From the NCBI GenBank assembly GCA_020629995.1, contig JAHDCH010000160.1, forward strand, positions 1-6,225: DNA of 6,225 nucleotides. Direction: 5' to 3'. The DNA is from Pseudaestuariivita sp. (GTDB lineage Bacteria; Pseudomonadota; Alphaproteobacteria; Rhodobacterales; Rhodobacteraceae). Each line of letters opens with the position of its first letter. The first letter of the stretch is position 1. Below the pieces are notes generated by a model. The model was not told the origin of the DNA, ran no database searches, and worked only from the letters and a program-made list of their open reading frames with translations. A program made the position numbers and the translations under genes. Below, piece by piece: positions 1 through 5,594 of this stretch.

Positions 1-2
1 TG

Positions 3-242
3 GCCGAGCGGCGGCATGTGCGGCAGTTCGCGGGGTTCGAGCGGGTGGCGCTGCGCAAGCTGGCGATGGTGGCGGCGGCGCACCGGCTGGAGGATTTGCG
101 GATCCCGCCCGGCAACCGGCTGGAGGCTTTGAAAGGCGACCGCGCGGGCCAGCATTCGATCCGCATCAATGACCAGTACCGGATCTGTTTCCGGTGGCAC
201 GAAGGAGACGCACATGACGTTGAAATCTGCGACTATCACTGA
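3..242 (+). CDS. higB: HigB-type toxin of a toxin-antitoxin module, 5'-truncated by window edge
   Basis: RelE/HigB-superfamily toxin, a family of ribosome-dependent mRNA endonucleases held inactive by the HigA antitoxin in the cytoplasm. The reading frame is open from the left edge (A-E-R-R-H-V-R-Q-F) to the TGA at 240-242. The diagnostic C-terminal half is complete: a PPGNRLEALKGDRAGQ segment, then SIRINDQYRICFRW and the closing DVEICDYH, all hallmarks of the HigB/killer-protein family. Members are usually about 90 residues. About 79 are visible here, so roughly 10-20 N-terminal residues including the start lie outside the window. A GTG at position 18 could be read as a start, but residues encoded upstream of it still fit the family, so I treat the gene as truncated by the window rather than as a short gene. 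The 3' end overlaps higA by 29 bp, the toxin-first order typical of higBA, which implies a single transcript and probable autoregulation by HigA. The promoter and operator are outside the window. Confidence 0.9.
   Translation, partial: AERRHVRQFAGFERVALRKLAMVAAAHRLEDLRIPPGNRLEALKGDRAGQHSIRINDQYRICFRWHEGDAHDVEICDYH
203..207 (+). promoter_or_regulatory. Ribosome binding site of higA
   Basis: AGGAG lies six bases before ATG 214 and inside the toxin coding sequence. It decides the antitoxin start over the in-frame ATG at 169. Confidence 0.75.
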
Positions 243-501
243 CCTCGCCCCTGTTCATCCGGGAGAGGTTCTGCGCGAGGAATTCCTGCGCCCGATGGGC
301 CTGTCGGCCAATGCTCTGGCGGGTCAGATTGGCGTACCTGCGAACCGCGTGTCGATGATCGCCGCCGAGAAGCGGGGGATCACAGGCGACACGGCTTTGC
401 GCTTTGCCGCCGCCTTTGGGACGAGTGCAGAGTTCTGGATGAATTTGCAGAAGACTTGGGAATTAGAGGTGGCTCGGGAAGTGGCTCAACTCCAATCGTG
501 A
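214..501 (+). CDS. higA: HigA-type antitoxin, XRE/Cro-family HTH
   Basis: Antitoxin and DNA-binding autorepressor paired with the upstream HigB toxin; 95 residues. It opens with the family signature APVHPGEVLREEFL (residues 12-25), followed by a helix-turn-helix of the HTH_3/XRE type at about residues 28-75 (LSANALAGQIGVPANRVSMI, then KRGITGDTALRFAAAFGTSAEFWMNLQ). The GTSAEFWMNLQ stretch is typical of HigA. I chose ATG 214 over the in-frame ATG at 169 because AGGAG at 203-207 sits six bases upstream and the protein then begins at its usual length; the 15 extra residues from 169 are encoded inside the toxin gene and look like no antitoxin N-terminus. The usual second-helix end '(I/V)NGKRG' is replaced here by 'AAEKRG', which may only reflect divergence. 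The last 16 bp overlap, in convergent orientation, the end of the SIR2-like gene. Confidence 0.93.
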   Translation: MTLKSATITDLAPVHPGEVLREEFLRPMGLSANALAGQIGVPANRVSMIAAEKRGITGDTALRFAAAFGTSAEFWMNLQKTWELEVAREVAQLQS

Positions 502-1511
502 GTATATCCCCAATTTCTAAATTCAAGAATGTTATCTCTCCAATGAGCTACAACACGCTGGCACGAGATCAGTCGTTGCCAATGTTCCAAACGTGCGTTT
601 TTCCCGGCCTCCGTTGAATAATCCTCATGATTTCGCTCGACCACCTCCACCGTCTTAGTCTGGAAGTTTTTTGAAATTAACGAATTAAGGTGCTTATCAG
701 CGCCTCCATAGCCAAACAAAATTAACCCCTCGGCCTCTTCCATCCCTTCCTCGAGTCGCCTCCAATACTCCCGCAGCACTGGGCTCGCGTTAATTACAGT
801 GGCTTTGTGATCAACATGTGTAAGAACAACATGATTGGTTGAATGACCATGCAAAAGCGGCAACATGCTAAGTGACGCCTTATGAATTTCACCAGATGTG
901 GAATTGTGATAGAGGGGTGATCCATGTAAGTGTAGATAATAACTCTGTCTTGAACTATGAAAACGATCTAGATTTTCCGCCGCAAACGACGGGACAAAAC
1001 CGTCCAGAAGGTATGAGTAACCCGACATAAGCTCGGTGCCGACAAACGCACGATACAATAGTTCATCGTAATTTAGTGTTGCGATATGAGGTCGCGACGA
1101 CAAAGCCCACTCCTTCAACGGCCCCACAAACTCTGCCGGCAAAACATCTGGGCAAGCATGAAAATAGCTTGCTGCCTCATGTACGAAAGCTCTAATGGCC
1201 GCTGGGAATGCTTTTCCATATTCGTTCAGCCAAGAAGCGCCCCCTAAAATCTCATGCCGGGCTATTTCATCACACGCGGCCAAAACTCTTTGAAGCCGGT
1301 CCAATTCGTCTTCAGATTTCGGAAACTCGCTTTCGGTTTCTTCCAAAACTGAGCTTGGAAGACACTGAAGGATTAGCTGTTTCTGACTCTCATTTAGTGC
1401 GCTCGCATTATTCCAAGCAAACGATAGCGCGTTTTCAAGTTGGAAATAGTTGTTGTTTAGTGCTCGACCAAGGCCGTTTCCAAAAATTACAAGCTTTCGC
1501 AACCTACCCAA
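486..1511 (-). CDS. SIR2-like domain protein, candidate NAD-binding/NADase defence factor
   Basis: Stand-alone SIR2-like protein of 341 residues. Visible motifs in order: an N-terminal nucleotide-binding strand-loop [10 protein letters not shown] (residues 10-19), [10 protein letters not shown] (145-154), YLHLHGS (192-198) and [12 protein letters not shown] (265-276). In SIR2-like effectors such as ThsA, the Asn and His at the equivalent TxNxD and HG positions carry NAD hydrolysis; here they would be N147 and H196. The canonical sirtuin GAG loop reads GNG, and no zinc-ribbon Cys quartet is seen, so this is probably not a protein deacetylase. Residues 20-140 look helical, and no second effector or sensor domain is obvious. 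There is no signal peptide or membrane segment, so it should be cytosolic. No ATG is available: an in-frame TGA at 1514-1512 bounds the frame, leaving TTG 1511 or TTG 1502. Base composition is clearly lower than in neighbours (22 of 60 G+C at 661-720, 27 of 60 at 841-900), which suggests acquisition by transfer. It might instead belong to a related family such as DUF4917. SIR2-like fold is fairly secure; a defence role is inference. Confidence 0.85.
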   Translation of the reverse strand: MGRLRKLVIFGNGLGRALNNNYFQLENALSFAWNNASALNESQKQLILQCLPSSVLEETESEFPKSEDELDRLQRVLAACDEIARHEILGGASWLNEYGKAFPAAIRAFVHEAASYFHACPDVLPAEFVGPLKEWALSSRPHIATLNYDELLYRAFVGTELMSGYSYLLDGFVPSFAAENLDRFHSSRQSYYLHLHGSPLYHNSTSGEIHKASLSMLPLLHGHSTNHVVLTHVDHKATVINASPVLREYWRRLEEGMEEAEGLILFGYGGADKHLNSLISKNFQTKTVEVVERNHEDYSTEAGKNARLEHWQRLISCQRVVAHWRDNILEFRNWGYTHDWS

Positions 1512-2409
1512 TCACCCCCTCAAACTCACGCCATTCGCCCTTGCTCATGCCCGAAGTCTCCTGAGTGACCGTTTCGCCCGCCAGCATGCGGCGGACGCAG
1601 GAGAGGGCTTTGGAAGAGAGGGTGGCGCCGCCGAGGCGGTAGTCTTCGAAGGCGGAGTAAGCCGCCGGGACCCAGTCGCGGACGATGGAGCAGATGGTGT
1701 CGGCGTAGACGCGGATTTCGTATTGGGCATGGGCGTCGGCGCGGAGGCGGAGGAAGTGCAGGAGGTTGTGGAGGTCCACTTTCCAGTACCACTGGGTGTA
1801 GATGTTGGCGGGCAGGTTCATGCGGGCCAGCTCGCGGGCGAGGCCTTGCTGGCCGTCCTGGGAGATCATCTCTTCGTAGTGGTCGTAGGAGCGCATGGCG
1901 TCGTCGGTGAGGTAGCGAAGAACGCGCTCGGCTTCGGCGCCGGAGAGGGCCTCGCCCCGGCCCTGGTTGTTGACGACCGATTGCGCGGCGAGGTGTTCGG
2001 GCGCGGGGATGTAGAACTCGCGGTCGAGGATCGAGTAGCGGGCGGAGTATTCGTTGACGTTGGCGGTGCGGTGGCGGATCCACTGGCGGGCGACGAAGAC
2101 GGGCAGTTTGACGTGGAGCTTGACCTCGCACATCTCGAACGGGGTCGAGTGCCAGTGGCGCATGAGGTAGCGGATGAGGCCTTCGTCGTTTTGCACCGAT
2201 TTGGTGCCTTTGCCATAGGACACACGGGCGGCCTGACAGATGGCGGCGTCATCGCCCATGTAGTCGATCAGGCGGACAAAGCCGTGATCGAGGACGGGGT
2301 GCGCGGTGTAGAGGTGTTTCTCGGCACCCGGAGAGACAGCGCGCAGGGTGGGCTGCGCGTCAGAGCGGAGGGCGTCGATTTCGGCCTGTTGGTCGGATGT
2401 CAGGGGCAT
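1504..2409 (-). CDS. thyX: Flavin-dependent thymidylate synthase ThyX
   Basis: Converts dUMP to dTMP using FAD, NADPH and methylene-tetrahydrofolate, replacing ThyA-type synthesis; a cytosolic homotetramer in the family. The 301-residue protein carries the ThyX signature RHR-X7-S as [11 protein letters not shown] (residues 112-122), preceded by WHSTPFE (86-92) and followed by [13 protein letters not shown]. The C-terminal half has [32 protein letters not shown] (in two parts, residues 202-219 and 220-233), the conserved helix and HAQ-E-R dUMP/FAD-binding segment. The gene starts at ATG 2409 and gives the usual acidic N-terminus [20 protein letters not shown] on the - strand (2426-2422) is 12 bases upstream, rather far. 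The gene is high GC like the region to its right. The stop codon overlaps the start of the SIR2-like gene by 8 bp, so the two may share a transcript. Two NrdR-box-like palindromes lie just upstream (2444-2491), suggesting dNTP-responsive repression. Confidence 0.97.
   Translation of the reverse strand: MPLTSDQQAEIDALRSDAQPTLRAVSPGAEKHLYTAHPVLDHGFVRLIDYMGDDAAICQAARVSYGKGTKSVQNDEGLIRYLMRHWHSTPFEMCEVKLHVKLPVFVARQWIRHRTANVNEYSARYSILDREFYIPAPEHLAAQSVVNNQGRGEALSGAEAERVLRYLTDDAMRSYDHYEEMISQDGQQGLARELARMNLPANIYTQWYWKVDLHNLLHFLRLRADAHAQYEIRVYADTICSIVRDWVPAAYSAFEDYRLGGATLSSKALSCVRRMLAGETVTQETSGMSKGEWREFEGVIG
1515..1520 (-). promoter_or_regulatory. Candidate Shine-Dalgarno of the SIR2-like gene, inside the thyX 3' end
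   Basis: Read on the - strand, 1520-1511 is AGGGGGTGAT, close to the extended anti-16S consensus AGGAGGTGAT. GGGGG ends three bases before TTG 1511 and twelve before TTG 1502, so neither start has ideal spacing. The site is formed by the last codons of thyX, so translation of the SIR2-like gene may be coupled to thyX. Confidence 0.45.
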
Positions 2410-2431
2410 GGGCGAATCGGGCTCCTCAGGA

Positions 2432-2507
2432 TGCGGCGGGTCTCCACTTTATCTTGTGGGGCGCAGCGGGGAACCCCGCAAGATACGGTGGCGGCAAATC
2501 CGCCGCA
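2432..2507. repeat. Nested inverted repeat in the divergent intergenic region
   Basis: Outer arms TGCGGCGG (2432-2439) and CCGCCGCA (2500-2507) are exact complements. Inside them CCAC (2444-2447) pairs with GTGG (2488-2491), and ATCTTGTGGGG (2451-2461) pairs with CCCCGCAAGAT (2474-2484) through one G-U position. A competing short hairpin is possible from GTGGCGG (2488-2494) with CCGCCGC (2500-2506) around the CAAAT loop. The inner symmetry largely follows from the two NrdR-like boxes; the outer GC-rich arms are not explained by them. In a thyX transcript starting upstream, the last arm would lie five bases before the AGGAG site. It could also be a dispersed palindromic element. Confidence 0.6.
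2444..2491 (-). promoter_or_regulatory. Pair of NrdR-box-like operators upstream of thyX
   Basis: Read on the + strand, 2444-2459 is CCACTTTATCTTGTGG; its complement CCACAAGATAAAGTGG agrees at about 13 of 16 positions with the NrdR box consensus as I remember it (aCACwAtATaTwGTGt). A second, weaker copy at 2476-2491, CCGCAAGATACGGTGG, agrees at about 10 of 16. The two are separated by exactly 16 bp, with centres 32 bp apart or about three helical turns, which is the tandem-box geometry described for NrdR targets. The nearer box is 34 bp from the thyX start codon and 142 bp from the lipoprotein start, so thyX is the likelier target. An AT-rich AAGATAAAG inside box 1 could be part of a -10 element, but I cannot place a convincing -35. 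The assignment to NrdR is inference from pattern and gene function. Confidence 0.5.
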
Positions 2508-2601
2508 CTTTGCAGCGAAAAGTTGTGGATGAATTGACTTGGGCCGGGGCGAAGGGGAGATTGCGGGCCAACAACGACGAAACCGGGCAGGATTTCAGGA
2601 C

Positions 2602-3627
2602 ATGACACGTACAGCACTGCTGATGGTGTTGCTGGGCGCGCTTGCGGCATGCGGCGGAGCGCCGGACAACAATGGCAACCCGCACAATTCGACGGAATCC
2701 GAGAAGGACAACCCGTTCGAGCCCGAGCCCGAGACGGGCGCAGAGCAGGAAACGCCGACCGAGACCACAGAGCCCACGGATGCAGAAGCGGCAGAGGCCA
2801 CGGTGCGAGGAGACGTCGAGACGGCGGTCTACACACCTGCAAGCGGGGGCAGTGCGGCCACGCTGACGCTCACGGGCCTCAGCCTCGACGAGACGCCGAT
2901 CGCAGCGGTCTACACACGCACGCCCGCGCTGGACCGTCCGGGGTATACCGCGTTCCTGCGCCAGGACGACGCGCTGGACCGGCACGCAACGGTCTATGCC
3001 GACACCGCCGGCAGCGGAGCCGTAACGGCGGTGCTGGCCGTGACGGGCGGGCAGTTCAACCGCTATTTCGGCGGTGTGCATTTCGAGCGGTCGGGGAATT
3101 ACACGCCTCCGTCGGCGCTGGATTCGGACACAGGGCTGGTGACCTACGCGGGCCAGTACATCGGCCTGCTGAACATTCGCGGAGATGGCGCCACGCTGAT
3201 CACGCCCGAGCCGGGCACGGACCCGTCCCTGATCCCCGTGGACGCGGCAGAGGTCACGGGCCGGATCCTGATCAACGTGGACTTTGCCGACAACACGCTG
3301 AACGGCGGCATCTATGACCGCATCTTTGTGGACAGCACGGTCGTCGTGGGTGGCCGCCCGCTGGACAACATCGCGCTGGTCGAAGGCGTGCTGAACCCCG
3401 AGGACGGGTCGTTTTACGGCAATGTCGAACGCGAAGGCCAGATTGGGCAGGACATCGGTGATTTTGCAGGCGTGATCGGAGGAGAGGATGGCGCGGGCCT
3501 GGCCGGTGGCATCTACATGACCGATTTCGACGAGGGGCTGACCAATGAGGAAGAGTACGGCATCTACGTGCTGGACCAGTGCGGAACGCCCGACGCAACC
3601 GACCCGGCCTGTGCCGGCGTCAACTGA
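2602..3627 (+). CDS. Surface-type lipoprotein with TbpB-like barrel motifs, probable Slam cargo
   Basis: Lipoprotein of 341 residues. MTRTALLMVLLGALAAC is a lipoprotein signal with lipobox LAAC; C17 would be lipidated, and Gly at +2 gives no inner-membrane retention signal. Residues 18-70 are a disordered acidic, Pro/Thr/Glu-rich tether. The rest is rich in beta strand and glycine. Near the end, GSFYGNVE (269-276) and FAGVIGGEDGAGLAGGIYM (288-306) match the 'G-x-F-x-G ... GG-x-F/Y' pattern of the C-lobe barrel of transferrin-binding-protein-B-like proteins, common in Rhodobacterales as short lipoproteins. Two C-terminal cysteines (327 and 337) may form a disulfide. I chose ATG 2602 because it starts the signal peptide and AGGA (2589-2592) sits nine bases upstream; an ATG at 2539 would add 21 unlikely residues. 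The next gene, a Slam-like protein, overlaps it and probably exports it. The bound ligand is unknown; no TonB receptor is visible here. Lipoprotein is secure, TbpB-like class likely. Confidence 0.85.
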   Translation: MTRTALLMVLLGALAACGGAPDNNGNPHNSTESEKDNPFEPEPETGAEQETPTETTEPTDAEAAEATVRGDVETAVYTPASGGSAATLTLTGLSLDETPIAAVYTRTPALDRPGYTAFLRQDDALDRHATVYADTAGSGAVTAVLAVTGGQFNRYFGGVHFERSGNYTPPSALDSDTGLVTYAGQYIGLLNIRGDGATLITPEPGTDPSLIPVDAAEVTGRILINVDFADNTLNGGIYDRIFVDSTVVVGGRPLDNIALVEGVLNPEDGSFYGNVEREGQIGQDIGDFAGVIGGEDGAGLAGGIYMTDFDEGLTNEEEYGIYVLDQCGTPDATDPACAGVN

Positions 3628-5080
3628 TCCCAAAGCCAGGGCAAAAGGCGGGGTGGCGACGGCGGCGCTGATGGCGCTGCTGGGCGCGGCGGCACTGATC
3701 GCGGCACCGCCCGTGGCTCAGGCCCAGAACCAGACCCAAGCTCAAGCCCAAACCGCAGCCGGCCCTGCCCGGACGCTGACCTTGCCGCAGGCACGGGCAG
3801 CCGCGGACGCGGCCTTGCGCGCGGGCAAGTTTGGCGACGCCGAGATCATAGCAAAGGGTCTGTTGCTGGCGGACCCGGACGACGCCTTTGCCCATCTGGT
3901 GCTGGCGGCCGCAGCGCAGGGCATGGGCCGATGGACAGACGCGCGCACGGCGGCACGCACGGCCTATTACAAGGCCGAGGCCCGGCCCCAGCGCCATCAG
4001 GCCGCACAGATCGCATCACGCGCCGCATTTCAGGATAAACGGACGCTGGCCGCGCAGCTGTGGCTGCGCAGGGCGGTCGAGGCCGCGCCCAACGGCACCC
4101 CCGTCCGGGCACAGACCGAAGCGCGCTATCGCGCCTTGAGGCGCGCCAGCCCTTACACCATTTTTGCCGGCATGGCGGTGTCGCCGTCGTCCAACGTGAA
4201 CAACGGAGCCGAGACGCGGTTCAACCGGATCGAAGGGCTGCCGTTTGTCGGCTTTTTGTCGCCGGACGCGCAGGCGCTGTCGGGCATCGTGGCGCAGGGC
4301 CGCGCAGGCGCGCGGATCAAGCTGTCCTATGGCAAGAGGCATCTGACAACGCTGACCCCTGCCCTGTCGGTGACGCGCGTGTTCCTGAGCGAGGACGCGC
4401 AAGAGCAATCGCCAACCAGCGAAAACGCGGATTTTGCCCGCACGGACCTGTCGCTGAGGCTGGCCCACGCACAGACCCTGCAGAGCGCGCCCAAGTTGCA
4501 GCTGAGCTATGGGGCCAGCCTGGGGCGCGGCTGGCGCGCAGGCGATCTGGACCAAAGCTGGGCCGAGCTGTCGGCGGGTGCAGCGCTGAGGGACGTGGCC
4601 GGAGGCATAGCGCAGGCGCAGGTCAGCCGCAGAGTGCAAAGGTCAGAGACCACCGAAGGGCTGAGGGCCGAGACAAACACCCTGAGGCTGGGCTGGCAGC
4701 GCAGCATAGGTCAGGGGCACAAGCTGTCGGCGCAGGCCTTCGTGGCGGATACCTCGTCAAATCGGGCAAACGCCCGGAAGAGCAGCAAGGGTGCCAGCCT
4801 GACCTTTGCACCCGATCTGAGCATAGGCCCCGCAAGGCTGAGCCTGACGCTGGGCGCAACGCAGACCCATTACGAGGATTACGCGGTCGGCTTTTTCGCA
4901 GTGCCCGGAGGGCGCACGGACACAACAAGGTTCGGGCGCATAGCAATCAGCTTTGACGATTGGGATTACGCGGGCTTTACCCCGACGGTGGGCATCACCA
5001 CGTCCCGAACCACATCCAACGTATCACGGTTCGACACGCAGACGACGGGCGTGTCCTTCGGGATCCGCTCGTCCTTCTGA
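3611..5080 (+). CDS. Slam-like (DUF560) outer-membrane lipoprotein translocator: TPR-like domain plus beta-barrel
   Basis: Predicted outer-membrane protein of 489 residues from GTG 3611. A signal peptide with basic n-region (PKARAK, 7-12), hydrophobic core (15-32) and AQA cleavage at residue 38 is followed by a Gln/Ala-rich linker. About residues 50-180 form helical TPR-like repeats (AAADAALRAGKFGDAEIIAK, LLLADPDDAFAHLVLAAAA, WTDARTAARTAYYKAEA). From about 185 comes the barrel, opening with SPSSNVNNGAETRF, the SNVN motif typical of Slam/DUF560 proteins, then alternating beta strands ending in the terminal Phe of outer-membrane proteins. Slam proteins move TbpB-like lipoproteins across the outer membrane (type XI secretion); size and architecture fit. 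The start is uncertain: ATG 3545 has a good GAGGGG (3532-3537) but overlaps the lipoprotein gene by 83 bp and gives an overlong n-region; GTG 3653 lacks the basic n-region. With 3611 the overlap is 17 bp, indicating translational coupling with its likely cargo. Distinguishing Slam from other TPR-barrel proteins would need a profile search. Confidence 0.85.
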   Translation: MPASTDPKARAKGGVATAALMALLGAAALIAAPPVAQAQNQTQAQAQTAAGPARTLTLPQARAAADAALRAGKFGDAEIIAKGLLLADPDDAFAHLVLAAAAQGMGRWTDARTAARTAYYKAEARPQRHQAAQIASRAAFQDKRTLAAQLWLRRAVEAAPNGTPVRAQTEARYRALRRASPYTIFAGMAVSPSSNVNNGAETRFNRIEGLPFVGFLSPDAQALSGIVAQGRAGARIKLSYGKRHLTTLTPALSVTRVFLSEDAQEQSPTSENADFARTDLSLRLAHAQTLQSAPKLQLSYGASLGRGWRAGDLDQSWAELSAGAALRDVAGGIAQAQVSRRVQRSETTEGLRAETNTLRLGWQRSIGQGHKLSAQAFVADTSSNRANARKSSKGASLTFAPDLSIGPARLSLTLGATQTHYEDYAVGFFAVPGGRTDTTRFGRIAISFDDWDYAGFTPTVGITTSRTTSNVSRFDTQTTGVSFGIRSSF

Positions 5081-5144
5081 CCCCTGCCCTTGCAACCCCG
5101 GGCGGGGCATGGGCGTATGGTCAAAGACATGTCCAAAACAGCAA

Positions 5145-5150
5145 GGGGAG
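5145..5150 (+). promoter_or_regulatory. Ribosome binding site of the gloA-like gene
   Basis: GGGGAG, within AAGGGGAG, ends seven bases before ATG 5158 and fixes this start over the longer in-frame ORF that begins at 4960 inside the preceding gene. Confidence 0.7.
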
Positions 5151-5157
5151 CGGCCCG

Positions 5158-5586
5158 ATGGCAACGCGGTATCTGCACACGATGGTCCGGGTGAAGGACC
5201 TGGAGAAATCCATGGCCTTTTACGAGCTGCTGGGTCTGAAGGAGACCCGGCGCATGGACCACGAAGGGGGCCGGTTTTCACTGATCTTCATGGCGCCCGA
5301 AGGGCAGGAAGACTGCCCGGTCGAGCTGACCTACAATTGGGACGGGGATGAAGAGCTGCCATCGGACAGCCGCCATTTCGGCCATCTGGCCTACAGCGTC
5401 GGCAACATCTACGAGATGTGCCAGCACTTGATGGACAACGGAGTGACGATCAACCGCCCGCCGAGGGACGGGCGCATGGCCTTTGTGCGCTCGCCCGACA
5501 ATATCTCGGTCGAGCTGTTGCAGGAAGGTGACGCGCTGGAGCCGCAAGAGCCCTGGACCAGCATGGAAAACACCGGCCATTGGTAA
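5158..5586 (+). CDS. gloA: Glyoxalase I (lactoylglutathione lyase)-like VOC metalloenzyme
   Basis: VOC-superfamily enzyme of 142 residues that most resembles glyoxalase I, which isomerises the methylglyoxal-glutathione hemithioacetal to S-lactoylglutathione in the cytosol. The four metal ligands of E. coli GlxI (His5, Glu56, His74, Glu122) have clear counterparts: H7 in RYLHTMVRV, E56 in VELTYNW, H76 in FGHLAYSV and E119 in SVELLQEG. The segment DLEKSMAFYELLGLKE (residues 14-29) is the standard first beta-alpha module. Lack of the long insertion seen in zinc-type enzymes suggests a Ni/Co-type enzyme, by family analogy. ATG 5158 is chosen because GGGGAG (5145-5150) lies seven bases upstream and it matches the family N-terminus; an earlier ATG at 4960 would run through the previous gene. 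The DUF1194 gene begins nine bases after the stop, so they are probably cotranscribed. Another VOC lyase activity cannot be excluded. Confidence 0.88.
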   Translation: MATRYLHTMVRVKDLEKSMAFYELLGLKETRRMDHEGGRFSLIFMAPEGQEDCPVELTYNWDGDEELPSDSRHFGHLAYSVGNIYEMCQHLMDNGVTINRPPRDGRMAFVRSPDNISVELLQEGDALEPQEPWTSMENTGHW

Positions 5587-5594
5587 GAGGACCG

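Noticed and set aside
2466..2479. GCGGGG-AA-CCCCGC as an independent hairpin or operator
   Set aside because: A two-base loop is too tight for a full hairpin, and the sequence falls mainly in the spacer between the two NrdR-like boxes as part of the larger inverted repeat.
1450..2532. Long + strand open frame of 360 codons opposite thyX
   Set aside because: It is antisense to a clear ThyX gene; the Val/Gly/Asp-rich product is the usual shadow of a GC-rich gene and shows no recognisable motif or good ribosome site.
2534..2562. TTGACT as a -35 box for the lipoprotein gene
   Set aside because: No acceptable -10 hexamer lies 16-18 bases downstream; the sequence there is GC-rich, so the promoter stays unplaced.
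2449..3633. Long - strand open frame of 394 codons opposite the lipoprotein gene
   Set aside because: The opposite strand encodes a lipoprotein signal and family motifs; this Arg/His/Cys-rich product looks like a shadow and would also run through the intergenic palindromes.
4060..4956. + strand open frame of 298 codons overlapping the Slam-like gene
   Set aside because: Arg/Gly/Ala-rich out-of-frame translation of the barrel gene; the barrel frame has signal peptide, SNVN motif and terminal Phe.
5092..5110. Possible terminator hairpin CCCC-GGGC-GGGG after the Slam-like gene
   Set aside because: The stem is only four to five pairs with a tight loop and no T-run follows, so I cannot support an intrinsic terminator.
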